DNA of 38,384 nt from Methanobacteriota archaeon. Lineage in GTDB: Archaea; Halobacteriota; Methanomicrobia; Methanomicrobiales; Methanomicrobiaceae. The DNA is taken from positions 1-38,384 of the forward strand of contig JAEWWL010000033.1 in the NCBI GenBank assembly GCA_023396365.1, read 5' to 3'. Both the position numbers and the translations under genes were made by a program. How positions within the stretch are numbered: the first letter of the stretch is position 1; every line of letters begins with the position of its first letter. Below the pieces are notes generated by a model. The model was not told the DNA's origin, did no database searches, and saw only the letters and a list, made by a program, of their open reading frames with translations. Shown here one piece after another: positions 17,181 to 25,391 of this stretch.

Positions 17181-17190
17181 GTATAAAAAC
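17181..17190 (-). promoter_or_regulatory. TATA box, probable psmB promoter
   Basis: On the minus strand GTTTTTATAC lies about 45 bases before the psmB ATG, with a purine-rich GAAGCG BRE-like element just upstream. Initiation about 25 bases on would leave a leader of some 15-20 nt that includes the GGAG ribosome site. Confidence 0.45.
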
Positions 17191-17379
17191 GCTTCAGATA
17201 TACAGATGCTATAATCTGCCTTAAATGTTTTTGTATTTCCAAAGCTGCCTTTTGGTTGCAAAATGCAAAAAGGGTTTATACTTTTTTTTAAAGTTTTATT
17301 TTCAGAATAAATGCCACGAATTTTTCGGGGGCATTATTTAACTTCAGCTTTTAACTTCAGCTGTTTGTGTCCTTAAATT

Positions 17380-18213
17380 TTATCCTGAGATGCCGGGCTC
17401 TAAGAGCACTTTTATTAGCTCGCGGTCAAAGAGCATTGAAACCATCTTCTTATCTCCGTTTACAACAGGGAGCTGGTCGACTCTTGAGCGCTTCATTTTA
17501 AGTGCACATTCGCTTACTTCTGCATTCTGCGGGACTGCAACGACTTCTTTTACCATTGCATCCTTTACAAGCTTGTCAGGAAGCTGGACCTTTGAGATTC
17601 CAAATGAGATTCTGTGCATATCCCGAATGCTCTCCCATGTCCATTCGTCGTCATCAGTTCCGTTTGAAAGATCTGAGACTTCAACGCTGTCTTCAATCAT
17701 TGCATGCTTTATTAAGTCACGCTCTGATATGATTCCTGTCAGAATTGACTCTTTGTTTAAGATTGGAATTGCATCAAATCCGGAGATTTCCATAATTCTT
17801 CCTACAAGCGGAAGAGGTGTGTCCTCCCAGAGTGCAAATGTGGGTTTTGTGTATCCTGACTTAATCTCTGATTTAAACTTCATCTGTGCAATTGCACCGA
17901 CTAAGTCAGCGATGCTGATAAGCCCGATAAGTTTTCCGCCGTCTACAACAGGAAGCCTTCTGAATTTATTTTTATCCATTATCTTTGCGGCTTCCCTTAT
18001 TGTCGCATCCGGAGAGATTGTTACCGGATCAGCTGTCATTAAAAGGCTCAGCTGTGTCTCATCAGCCTTTCTTAAGAGATCCTTTCTTGTGATAATTCCG
18101 ACAAGCTCTCCTTTGTTTGTCACAGGAACACCGCTGATTCCTGTTCTTTTTAAAATCCTTAAGACATCATCCCGATTTCCGGGGGTTTCAACAGACACAA
18201 CATCTTCTATCAT
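17380..18213 (-). CDS. Four-CBS-domain protein
   Basis: 277 residues with four tandem CBS motifs, roughly 1-50, 57-112, 118-180 and 212-275. Each ends in a hallmark such as 'VGIITRKDLL', 'IGLISIADLV', 'TGIISERDLI' and 'VSMLFDRELI'. CBS pairs bind adenine nucleotides and act as energy sensors; no catalytic domain is fused, so this is probably a regulator. The ATG at 18213 lacks a ribosome site, and the preceding in-frame codons read KLVRDC, as expected just before 'MIEDVVSV' in a CBS domain. The true start may therefore be slightly upstream. It follows the UspA gene by 23 bases. Confidence 0.9.
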   Translation of the reverse strand: MIEDVVSVETPGNRDDVLRILKRTGISGVPVTNKGELVGIITRKDLLRKADETQLSLLMTADPVTISPDATIREAAKIMDKNKFRRLPVVDGGKLIGLISIADLVGAIAQMKFKSEIKSGYTKPTFALWEDTPLPLVGRIMEISGFDAIPILNKESILTGIISERDLIKHAMIEDSVEVSDLSNGTDDDEWTWESIRDMHRISFGISKVQLPDKLVKDAMVKEVVAVPQNAEVSECALKMKRSRVDQLPVVNGDKKMVSMLFDRELIKVLLEPGISG

Positions 18214-18236
18214 GCAGTCCCGGACGAGCTTTGAGT

Positions 18237-18665
18237 CTATAATCTCACCACCATTGTGGATACTTTGCTGTTTCGGATTACATATTCTGTAACACTGCCA
18301 AGCAAAAGGCGGTCTAAGTTGCTCTTGCCGGTTGATCCCATAACAATAAGATCGGCTCCTAATTCATCGGCAAGTTTTAATATTTCATCCCCTGCATGCC
18401 CTTCTTTTATGTGAGTGATGAACTCTGCATTGTATTTATTTGCGATTTCTTCACCCGCTTTGAATGCATCCTTTGCAACAGCCTCAAATTTGCTGTATAA
18501 AAGCTCGATTGCGCTGTCGGTCGGAATGTCCCGAAACATGCCTGTTTCAATTACATAGACTGCGTTGACAACAGAGTTTCTTATCCTGGACTCGTTGATG
18601 GCTGCCTCAATTGCCTTTTCACTGGCCTTTGAGCCGTCCACTGCTACGAGGATAGTTTTAAACAT
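18237..18665 (-). CDS. Universal stress protein, UspA family
   Basis: 142 residues, the normal single-domain length. The N-terminal 'ILVAVDGSKASEKA' strand-loop and the ATP-binding signature G-x2-G-x9-G-S ('GSTGKSNLDRLLLGSV', about residues 117-132) are intact, so it belongs to the ATP-binding subclass. A ribosome site (GAGGAAGG) lies close before the ATG. Probably in an operon with the CBS protein; both bind adenine nucleotides, which suggests a stress/energy-sensing pair. Confidence 0.93.
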   Translation of the reverse strand: MFKTILVAVDGSKASEKAIEAAINESRIRNSVVNAVYVIETGMFRDIPTDSAIELLYSKFEAVAKDAFKAGEEIANKYNAEFITHIKEGHAGDEILKLADELGADLIVMGSTGKSNLDRLLLGSVTEYVIRNSKVSTMVVRL

Positions 18666-18694
18666 AATACCTTCCTCAAAATTGTGATTAATAA

Positions 18695-19741
18695 TTATTT
18701 TGTTATCTGTTTAAAATAGGTTCTGTCTATTAAGCCGGAATTCATCCGGTTTACGATTGTTTTTAGTGGAAAACGGCTGAAGCGCAGATTTGAATTACCC
18801 GGGTTTACACAGAACAGCGATGCAGAGTTTCCTTTTTCTATAAAAAACGGATTATTAAAGAGATCTGATCCCATAACAGCACTGCGCAAAACATCATCAG
18901 GGCTTATGCCATACGCGTATGACAAAAATGACATCTCTGAAAACATGTCAGGCTGGACAAACATTGCATTGTCTGTTCCAAGCAGAAGACGGCATCCATA
19001 TTCCAGCATCTTTTTAACCGGCGGATGCCTGGATGAGTCTGAAACACCAAGGATGTGGTTTGACCTCGGGCAGATGGCGACTGGAATATTTTTATCCGCA
19101 CATTTTTTTATCTGGGCATCGGTTGCATGCGTCATGTGAATTAACAAATCCGGCTCTGCCTCAATTGCCAAATCAACATCACTGCTGTCCTTCTCACCGG
19201 CGTGAAATGCCAAAAATCCTTTGGCATCTTTTGTTTTTTTGGCAGTTTCTAATACATGCGGCCCTTCTTTTGTGCTTGAAATTCCAACACCGTCTGATAC
19301 CTCCTCTCCGCCGTCACGTCCGAGGATTATTCCATAAGCATTAGTTTCTGACAATGCCTCTTTTAAAAGAAGAGCACCTTCTCTTCCGCCCTCCCGAAAG
19401 TCGCAAAATCCAAAGACTGCATTATTGAGCATGTATTCGATGCTGCTTTTAATAGCGCTTTTTAAAATTGCAGGATCTGTTTGCCGAAGAATTTTATGCT
19501 TTAAGCCGTTTGGGGGTGCGACTAATTCAGAGAGGCCGGCGGCAGTCTTTATGTCCATTGCAGCGGTGTCTGCAAGGTGCGTGTGCGAGTTGAAAAGGCC
19601 GGGGAATATCCAGTAGTCGGGGGCGTTTTTCTTCTCATAAATCTCTGCTATGATTCCGTTTTCTATTATAATTTCAACATTTGAAAGCTCAAAATCACGG
19701 CCTGTGTATGCCTTTCCTGATAATGCAATAAAATCAGACAT
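18695..19741 (-). CDS. Metal-dependent amidohydrolase
   Basis: 348 residues of the cytosine-deaminase/dihydroorotase-like superfamily. Metal ligands: H53-T-H55 in 'FNSHTHLADT', H180 in 'AFHAGE', H205 in 'HMTHATD' and D257 in 'LGTDNAM'. The set resembles the deaminase subgroup acting on heterocycles, but the substrate cannot be assigned. It lies 29 bases upstream of the UspA gene on the same strand and is divergent from secG. Confidence 0.85.
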   Translation of the reverse strand: MSDFIALSGKAYTGRDFELSNVEIIIENGIIAEIYEKKNAPDYWIFPGLFNSHTHLADTAAMDIKTAAGLSELVAPPNGLKHKILRQTDPAILKSAIKSSIEYMLNNAVFGFCDFREGGREGALLLKEALSETNAYGIILGRDGGEEVSDGVGISSTKEGPHVLETAKKTKDAKGFLAFHAGEKDSSDVDLAIEAEPDLLIHMTHATDAQIKKCADKNIPVAICPRSNHILGVSDSSRHPPVKKMLEYGCRLLLGTDNAMFVQPDMFSEMSFLSYAYGISPDDVLRSAVMGSDLFNNPFFIEKGNSASLFCVNPGNSNLRFSRFPLKTIVNRMNSGLIDRTYFKQITK

Positions 19742-19767
19742 TACAAAATTTTCCTCTCTGCCTTTAA

Positions 19768-19775
19768 TTTATATA
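19768..19775 (+). promoter_or_regulatory. TATA box of secG
   Basis: TTTATATA centred about 27 bases before the secG ATG, with no ribosome site between. This places the start of transcription at or next to the ATG, so the secG mRNA is probably leaderless. Confidence 0.5.
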
Positions 19776-19798
19776 TTCTGAGAGCAGATATAATAAGC

Positions 19799-19960
19799 AT
19801 GGCAGGTAAGAAAAACAGCGGAAGGCTGGTTTCATCAGCAGGTCTTGTTACATATTATGACAGTGAGGACAGGCGTGCGATTCATATTTCTCCTAAGACA
19901 GTACTGGTTTTTGCAGCAGCAGTCGGCATAGCTCTTGCAGTATTAAACCACCTGTTCTGA
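19799..19960 (+). CDS. secG: Preprotein translocase subunit Sec61-beta (SecG)
   Basis: 53-residue tail-anchored protein. It starts MAGKKNSGRLVSSAGLVTYY, has the family's 'SPKTVLVFAAAVGIALAVLN' segment near the C-terminus as the single membrane helix, and ends HLF. It is the small non-essential subunit of the SecYEbeta channel. Length, the N-terminal Gly/Ser-rich tract and 'YDSEDRRAIHISPK' all fit archaeal Sec61-beta. Stands alone on + between a divergent amidohydrolase gene and a convergent cofE. Confidence 0.93.
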   Translation: MAGKKNSGRLVSSAGLVTYYDSEDRRAIHISPKTVLVFAAAVGIALAVLNHLF

Positions 19961-20253
19961 TACTTTTTTTTGGGATTTTTAAGTATTTTTAAGTGATTTT
20001 AACAATAATATTAAAAAGGCAATTGTTTTTAATAAAAATTAAAAGAAATTTTTGCAGTTTTTTTTCATCTGAGTGTATTTTGAGATTAAGTGCTTTTAAT
20101 TTTGTACAATATTTTTAAAATTATAGTTTTTAACTTTCAGGAAAATTTTTTTTTAATTTTAGTTTTTAATTTTCTGGAAATAGTTATAAAAAATGTTTTG
20201 GATAATTTTTTTAAATTTTTTTTCAGGGAATTAAATTTCTTTTTATTATTCAC
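19961..20253. other. AT-rich convergent spacer, secG/cofE
   Basis: Holds a T8 run at 19964-19971 directly after the secG stop, a likely U-rich terminator, and long A/T tracts on both strands up to the cofE stop. No start-to-stop frame here looks coding. Confidence 0.5.
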
Positions 20254-20994
20254 TCAGCACTTTTTAAGAGCCTTTATTGTCAAATCCTCTTCGGCTGTGA
20301 AAAAGAGGCTGTCGTGTCCGGCCCACTTCGGGCAGTTTCTAAATATTACGGCAGGCACACCATTGTTGCTCTCGCCCATAATAAAGTTTGAAAAAGCTGC
20401 GAACTCATCAACAACCGCTTCTTCTGTAATCTCGAGAACTCGCCCGAAGAGATCTGTATCACCCCGGAAATCACGTATTGCAGGCATTCCCGCCCAGCCT
20501 ATTGCAGCGCCGGTCTGCCCTCTTCTAAACGATCTTCCGCAGGTGTCAGTAATAATAACCCTTACATCAGCGCCGCATTTTTCTTTTATCTCTGCTCTTA
20601 ACTCCTCTGCGGACTCCATTGGCTTTGGCGGAAGGCGGATTATAAAGCCTCTTTCGATGTTGCTGTTGTCAACGCCTGCACGAACGCCGACATGCCCTGA
20701 TTTCATCCTTGAGAGAATAAACGGAAAGTCGATTATCACATCCTCCGTATCATCCAAAACAGCCTGGATAAAACGCGGGTCTTCGCCGCACTTCTCTGCA
20801 ATCTCTTCTGCTCTCTGCCCCGGAGTTATCGAATCAAGCGCTTTTGTATATCCTTTTGTCTTTGAGTATACAGATGATGCAACGCATAAAATATCGCCGT
20901 CTTTTAACTCTTCTTTATTGCAGATCTCTTCTGAGATGCTGTCTCCTTCATGAAAAATGGGAAGATTTCTCACAGGAAGAACTTCAATACTCAT
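20254..20994 (-). CDS. cofE: Coenzyme F420-0:L-glutamate ligase
   Basis: 246 residues from the start chosen here. Adds L-glutamate residues to F420-0 using GTP. Family motifs: N-terminal 'IEVLPVRNLPIFHEGDSISE', then 'GDILCVASSVYSKTKG', 'RSGHVGVRAGVDNSN'-like text near 115, and 'ITDTCGRSFRRGQTGAAIGW' near 155. The frame stays open for another 38 codons upstream to 21108, but those codons overlap the preceding gene and do not resemble the family; ATG at 20994 fits the known N-terminus. Confidence 0.93.
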   Translation of the reverse strand: MSIEVLPVRNLPIFHEGDSISEEICNKEELKDGDILCVASSVYSKTKGYTKALDSITPGQRAEEIAEKCGEDPRFIQAVLDDTEDVIIDFPFILSRMKSGHVGVRAGVDNSNIERGFIIRLPPKPMESAEELRAEIKEKCGADVRVIITDTCGRSFRRGQTGAAIGWAGMPAIRDFRGDTDLFGRVLEITEEAVVDEFAAFSNFIMGESNNGVPAVIFRNCPKWAGHDSLFFTAEEDLTIKALKKC

Positions 20995-21079
20995 ATGATG
21001 AATATTGAAGCTTTCAATTAAAAAGCATCGCCTTTCAGATTCAGATTTTAAAAAAAGAAAACTCTTTTTAAAAAAAATT

Positions 21080-21952
21080 TCAGATGCCTGTCTTTTCTGA
21101 GATTGCATTAAAGCAATTCAAAAGCGCTTTTGATGCAGGGCAGTCATACTCTGTCAATGGCATAAGATTTTTAACTGATGTAAAGACAGTCTCGTCATAC
21201 GGAATTTTTCCGGCAACAAAAATGCCGTTTTCAGCGCAGTAGTCCTCAATTAATTTTGTAATATCACTGCTTATGTCGTAGCGGTTAATAACAACAAAAA
21301 TCTCAGCGCCGAAATTTTCTATGACAGTTCTGGCACGCTTTAAGTCATGCAGGGATGAAAGGCCGGGCTCTGCGACAATTATCGCATAGTCAATGCCGCT
21401 TACTGTTGCAATAAAAGGGCATCCGATTCCGGGCGGCCCGTCTATTAAGATAAAATCAGATTTGGCTGAGATGTTTTCAGCCTCTTTTTTGACCTGCTTT
21501 ACCAAAAGTCCCGATGCGCCGCAGCCGGGCAGAAGGTCTGCATGCACGATATTAAATGAGCCTGCATCTGAGATTTTTATATCTCCTGTTTTAATCCTCT
21601 CAATTGATGCAGCGGCAACAGGGCATACAACTGTGCAGACAGCACAGCCTTCGCATCCTATTCTTTTAACTGTGTAGCAGTCTGCCGCTTCATCGTATAT
21701 GACTGCATCAAAACGGCAGTTCTCCATGCATACCCCGCAGCGAACGCAGATGTCCTGGTCAATATGAGCGATGTCAGCGCCGAAGAAATCCTTTTTCTCT
21801 TTTTCGTCCGCGTCAAACAAAAGACAGAGGTTTGCCGCATCAACATCGCAGTCCACAAGTGTAAAGGGCTTTTTTACAAGTGATGCAAGCCCTGCTGTGA
21901 ATGTGGTCTTGCCTGTTCCGCCTTTGCCGCTTACAACCGCAATCGTCTTCAT
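21080..21952 (-). CDS. MinD/Mrp-type ATPase with inserted 2[4Fe-4S] ferredoxin domain (copy 1)
   Basis: 290 residues. The deviant Walker A is in 'VSGKGGTGKTTF' (about 8-19). A bacterial-type ferredoxin insert follows with C69/72/75/79 and C100/103/106/110, then switch II 'ILIDGPPGIGCPF'. Proteins of this group pair with a sister copy and NifX-like proteins and are suspected of handling iron-sulfur or metal cofactors; the exact role is unproven. Overlaps the 21949-22800 paralogue by 4 bases. Confidence 0.88.
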   Translation of the reverse strand: MKTIAVVSGKGGTGKTTFTAGLASLVKKPFTLVDCDVDAANLCLLFDADEKEKKDFFGADIAHIDQDICVRCGVCMENCRFDAVIYDEAADCYTVKRIGCEGCAVCTVVCPVAAASIERIKTGDIKISDAGSFNIVHADLLPGCGASGLLVKQVKKEAENISAKSDFILIDGPPGIGCPFIATVSGIDYAIIVAEPGLSSLHDLKRARTVIENFGAEIFVVINRYDISSDITKLIEDYCAENGIFVAGKIPYDETVFTSVKNLMPLTEYDCPASKALLNCFNAISEKTGI

Positions 21953-22800
21953 AATGCCCCTCCGTTAAGCTTTAAAATCCGCTCATAAAGATTTATGAAA
22001 TTTTTCTTCCACTGTGGATTATCTTTTGAAAAAAGGCCGCCTTTGTTTTGCACAACAGCAATTTTCAGATCGTTTGGAATTCTCATCAGAATTTCAAGGC
22101 TGTTTTTCCTGCAGTATTCTTCTGTTTCTATATCACTGCCCATGCTTCTGTTGATAATTACGCCCATAGGAACGCCTGTCACCCTTCCGGTCTCATATGC
22201 GGCTTTTAAGTCGTGAAGGCCAAATGGTGTCGGCTCTGTTACAAGAATGCAGAAGTCGCTGTCAGAGACTGTTTCAATAAAAGGGCATGCCGAGCCCGGC
22301 GGTGCGTCAAATATTACGCAGTCATAATCATCAGTATTTTGCTTGGATGCCTTTATGATGTCATTTCCGCTCGGCTGGCCGGGTGTAAGCCTTCCTTCCC
22401 TTAAAACAAGTCTGTCCGAGATGTATGATTTTGTAACCGCTCCGATTGAGACATCGATTTGATAGATTGCATATTCGGGGCATATTATCCGGCATCCTCC
22501 GCATGAGTGGCAGAGCACATCTGATATCAGAACTTTTTCATTTATAATGTTGATTGCGCCAAACCGGCAGAACTCTGCGCATTTTTTGCAGAGTGTGCAG
22601 ATATCTTTGTCAACGCGTGGTTTTTTTAAAAAAACCTCTTCTTTTGTCTCTGCTCCCTTAAAAAAGATTGAAAGGTTCGGCTCTTCAACATCACAGTCGA
22701 TTAGGCATGTATTGTATTTTTCAGATACACACAGCGCCAGATTTGCGGCAACTGTGGTTTTTCCTGTCCCCCCTTTTCCGCTTGCAACTGCAATTTTCAT
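21949..22800 (-). CDS. MinD/Mrp-type ATPase with inserted 2[4Fe-4S] ferredoxin domain (copy 2)
   Basis: 283 residues, paralogous to its downstream partner: Walker A 'SGKGGTGKTT' at 7-16, cluster cysteines C68/71/74/78 and C97/100/103/107, then 'VIFDAPPGSACPF'. The two ATPases probably form a heterodimer, because such pairs are regularly adjacent and translationally coupled (ATGA overlap here). Located between a NifX-like gene upstream and copy 1 downstream, all on the minus strand. Confidence 0.88.
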   Translation of the reverse strand: MKIAVASGKGGTGKTTVAANLALCVSEKYNTCLIDCDVEEPNLSIFFKGAETKEEVFLKKPRVDKDICTLCKKCAEFCRFGAINIINEKVLISDVLCHSCGGCRIICPEYAIYQIDVSIGAVTKSYISDRLVLREGRLTPGQPSGNDIIKASKQNTDDYDCVIFDAPPGSACPFIETVSDSDFCILVTEPTPFGLHDLKAAYETGRVTGVPMGVIINRSMGSDIETEEYCRKNSLEILMRIPNDLKIAVVQNKGGLFSKDNPQWKKNFINLYERILKLNGGAL

Positions 22801-22874
22801 ATTAAATCTTTTATTTTCTTTGTTCAGATTTGTCTGTTCAGATTACTTTTTTTTTAATTCCCCGTCAGGCTTTT

Positions 22875-23192
22875 TTATTCAGATTCAAATCCGGCTGCTG
22901 CCTCTTTTATTGTCTTGTCAGTCCCTGATTTTATGAATCTTATGCCTGCGGCATCAATTACGTTTTTGGCATTGTCGCCAAGCATTCCTGTAATCAAAAC
23001 TTTTGCATTGCTGTTAATTACTATCTGTGCGGTCTTTGGCCCGACTCCGCCGGCAAGATTTATATTCGGGTTTTCTAAAAATTCAAACTCTTTTGAATCT
23101 GTGTCATAGAATGCAAGATATGGCGCTCTTCCAAAATTCTTCTCAACAAAGCTGTCCGTATCGCTTCCCTTTGATGTTATGCAAATCTTCAT
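22875..23192 (-). CDS. NifX/NifB C-terminal-like (dinitrogenase iron-molybdenum cofactor-binding) protein
   Basis: 105 residues. Starts MKICITSKGSDTDSFVEKNF, with the family pattern 'NFGRAPYLAFYD' and 'LAGGVGPKTAQIVINSNAKV' and 'LITGMLGDNA'. A GGAG ribosome site six bases before the ATG fixes the start at 23192; an upstream in-frame start at 23234 would add 14 unrelated residues. Small carriers of this fold bind iron-sulfur or heterometal cofactors. Heads the operon with the two MinD-type ATPases, 84 bases from the divergent radical SAM gene. Confidence 0.85.
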   Translation of the reverse strand: MKICITSKGSDTDSFVEKNFGRAPYLAFYDTDSKEFEFLENPNINLAGGVGPKTAQIVINSNAKVLITGMLGDNAKNVIDAAGIRFIKSGTDKTIKEAAAGFESE

Positions 23193-23276
23193 GAAAATCT
23201 CCAAATTTTTTGTAATTATTGCTAAAACGAACAAAGCTAAATATTTGATTAATGTAACAATACTAAAACATTAAAT

Positions 23277-24218
23277 ATGGAATATAAATATCTTTTCGGA
23301 CCTGTGCCTTCAAGGAGGCTTGGAATATCTCTTGGAATTGATCTTGTTCCTCTAAAGACATGCTCATACAACTGCATCTACTGCGAGTGCGGAAAAACAA
23401 CTAATCTTACAATAGAAAGAAAAGAGTATTTTCCGGTTTGTGATATCATCGCCGAGATAGACGATTTCTTAAGAGACAAACCTCATCTTGACTATATTAC
23501 CTATTCAGGCTCAGGTGAGCCTACTCTTCATACCGGGATTTTGGAGATTACAGAGCATATAAAAAATAATTATCCTGAATATAAAATTGCGCTTTTGACA
23601 AACGCAAGTCTGTTCTGGGATAAAAAAGTAAGAGAGGAGTGCATGGGAATGGATGTTGTGATACCATCCCTTGATGCTGCATCAGAACTCTCATTTAAAA
23701 AAATAGACCGCCCGCATAGTGCGTTAAAGGCATCCTGCGTTAATGAAGGTCTGATAAAATTTTGTGAGGAGTTTTTGGGCGAAATCCGGCTTGAGATATT
23801 CATAGTCCCCGGAATTAATGACACGCTGACTGAAATTGAGGGTATGAATGAGATAATTAAAAAAATAAAGCCTGCAAAGGTGCAGTTAAACACTCTTGAC
23901 AGGCCCGGCGCTGTCTCATGGATAAAGCCTGCTGATGATGAAAGCTTAATGCGCATATCTTCTCTTCTCTCGCATGACAATGTTGAAATCACAAAAAAAC
24001 CTGCTGAGAGAGTTTTAAGCGGCGCATACTCAGGCGATGTGTCAGAGCTTATTTTACAGACGATTAAAAGAAGGCCGTGCACACTGAAAGACATTTCTGA
24101 GATTACATCGCTTCACAGAAATGAAGTCAACAAATATCTCGGAGTTTTAGCTGAAATGGATTTAATATATGAGTCCCGCGGAGAAAGGGGCGTATTTTAT
24201 TCTGCAAAAAACAGCTGA
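23277..24218 (+). CDS. Radical SAM protein with C-terminal winged helix
   Basis: 313 residues. The [4Fe-4S]-AdoMet motif is C29-S-Y-N-C33-I-Y-C36, preceded by 'LFGPVPSRRLGISLGIDLVP', the signature of the COG0731-like group related to wyosine enzymes. 'YSGSGEPTLH' near residue 80 is the GGE-type loop. Residues about 255-313 look like a winged-helix domain. Reaction unknown. Divergent from the NifX/ATPase operon, with a second NifX-like gene following on +. Confidence 0.85.
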   Translation: MEYKYLFGPVPSRRLGISLGIDLVPLKTCSYNCIYCECGKTTNLTIERKEYFPVCDIIAEIDDFLRDKPHLDYITYSGSGEPTLHTGILEITEHIKNNYPEYKIALLTNASLFWDKKVREECMGMDVVIPSLDAASELSFKKIDRPHSALKASCVNEGLIKFCEEFLGEIRLEIFIVPGINDTLTEIEGMNEIIKKIKPAKVQLNTLDRPGAVSWIKPADDESLMRISSLLSHDNVEITKKPAERVLSGAYSGDVSELILQTIKRRPCTLKDISEITSLHRNEVNKYLGVLAEMDLIYESRGERGVFYSAKNS

Positions 24219-24318
24219 TAAATCAATTATAAACCCAGTATTTTTTTTGTCATCAGGCATAGCTTTTAAAACTGATAATCTGCAATGTTTAAGAATATTA
24301 CAAAAAGGATAGTTAATT

Positions 24319-24648
24319 ATGAAAGTAGCAGTTGCAAAAGAAGGCAGCATTGTTGCCGAGCATTTTGGGCATTGCCATGAATATGCATTATTTACAGTTG
24401 AAGACGGAAAAATTACAGAAGAAAAAACCCTCACTGCACCAGAGCACGCACCAGGTGTCATCCCTAAGTTCTTAAACGAGAACGGCGCAAATGTTGTTTT
24501 AGCCGGCGGAATGGGCCAGGGAGCAATAAATTTCTTCAATGAATTTGGAATTGATGTCTACATTGGCGTCTGCGGAAGCATTGAGGATGCAATGAAAAAA
24601 TTCCTTGACGGAAGTCTTGTAAGCGGACAGAATGTCTGCGACCACTGA
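24319..24648 (+). CDS. NifX/NifB C-terminal-like protein (second copy)
   Basis: 109 residues, same fold as the 22875 gene: start 'MKVAVAKEGSIVAEHFGHCH', with the HFGHCHEYALF metal-site-like segment, then 'GANVVLAGGMGQGAINFF' and 'VYIGVCGSIEDAMKKFLDGS'. The His/Cys cluster near residues 15-22 is a likely metal ligand set. Ribosome-site-like AGGATAG lies 8 bases before the ATG. The N-terminal His-rich stretch is absent in the first copy. Confidence 0.85.
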   Translation: MKVAVAKEGSIVAEHFGHCHEYALFTVEDGKITEEKTLTAPEHAPGVIPKFLNENGANVVLAGGMGQGAINFFNEFGIDVYIGVCGSIEDAMKKFLDGSLVSGQNVCDH

Positions 24649-24813
24649 TATTTTTCGTCTGAAAAACCTGATAAAAAAAAATTTCATCAGATCTTTTATG
24701 AATTTTTATATAATTTTTTGATTTTTTATCGGTTTTTTGGTTTTTTAAAAAATTTAATTTCCGGGCAGGTCAGGATAAGTTTAATTACCCTTAACTTATA
24801 TCTGATAAATTTA

Positions 24814-25086
24814 GTGTACCTTATACTGCGCTGTCCCGGATGCTCTGGCTTTACCTATGTTGATTCATTCCGCCAGCACAGGCTCTGCCCGTCATGCGGG
24901 GAGATAATAAAGGTAAAAGGCGCTCCTGTCTATCTTGAGGTTAAGGATTACCGCCAGGCGGAGGCAATTGTAAATGAGCTTGGAAAATATCTGATAAAAA
25001 ACAAAAGAAGGGACTTAACGAAAGAGGAGAAGGAGAAAATAAGGGAAGAGTATGCAGACTGGATGAGAAAAAATCTCATGGCATGA
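24814..25086 (+). CDS. DUF1922 zinc-ribbon protein
   Basis: 90 residues starting at GTG: (V)YLILRCPGCSGFTYVDSF, with two CxxC pairs (C7/C10 and C25/C28) forming a zinc ribbon, then 'VKDYRQAEAIVNEL' and a basic/acidic C-terminal helix. The frame continues upstream to an ATG at 24718, but those 32 residues are hydrophobic and unlike the family, which begins MYLI; GTG at 24814 is chosen. No function is known. Confidence 0.75.
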   Translation: MYLILRCPGCSGFTYVDSFRQHRLCPSCGEIIKVKGAPVYLEVKDYRQAEAIVNELGKYLIKNKRRDLTKEEKEKIREEYADWMRKNLMA

Positions 25087-25101
25087 ATTTTTATTAATCG
25101 C

Positions 25102-25251
25102 TTATTTCCATGTCTTTCCGCATCCGGGGCAGATTACAATGACCTGCCGTCCGCAGTGCGGGCAGTAAAGACCCGCTTTGTTTTCAATAAGAGACGTTCC
25201 GCACTTTTTGCATCGGATGTCCTCTTCATAACCGCATTTATGCTTAAGCAT
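25102..25251 (-). CDS. 49-aa double zinc-ribbon microprotein
   Basis: Translates as MLKHKCGYEEDIRCKKCGTS, then 'LYCPHCGRQ' and 'VICPGCGKTWK', then TAA. C6 plus three CxxCG knuckles (C14/17, C30/33, C41/44) give seven cysteines, enough for one zinc site and probably two with H4. The architecture recalls archaeal zinc-finger microproteins such as haloarchaeal HVO_2753, but that is a similarity of pattern only. Same strand as the eha operon and 140 bases after its last stop. Confidence 0.75.
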   Translation of the reverse strand: MLKHKCGYEEDIRCKKCGTSLIENKAGLYCPHCGRQVIVICPGCGKTWK

Positions 25252-25337
25252 TCCGCTCAATATAATACTTTAAAGATAAAATATTTGTCTGTTGAAAATG
25301 TGGTTTTTAAAAAAAATGCACTTATAATTTTTAATCA

Positions 25338-25391
25338 AAATGCTAAAATCAAAAAATTTTCAGGAAAAGAAATGCTAAAATCAAAAAAAGT
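25338..25391 (-). terminator. Duplicated U-rich terminator of the eha operon
   Basis: Read on the minus strand, TTTTTTTGATTTTAGCATTT occurs directly after the operon's last stop codon and again 32 bases later (plus-strand copies at 25370-25388 and 25338-25356). No strong stem is visible. Tandem U-tracts are the kind of site used by FttA-dependent termination in archaea. Confidence 0.5.

Noticed and set aside
20090..20953. 287-aa plus-strand frame opposite cofE
   Set aside because: Its main part is the antisense of cofE and the start is a Phe/Leu-rich translation of T-runs.
20995..21108. Longer start for cofE
   Set aside because: The 38 extra codons overlap the preceding ATPase gene and do not look like the CofE N-terminus, which begins at 'MSIEVLPV'.
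24718..24813. Upstream extension of the DUF1922 gene
   Set aside because: Hydrophobic, AT-rich translation unlike the family, whose members begin MYLI; the GTG at 24814 matches that.
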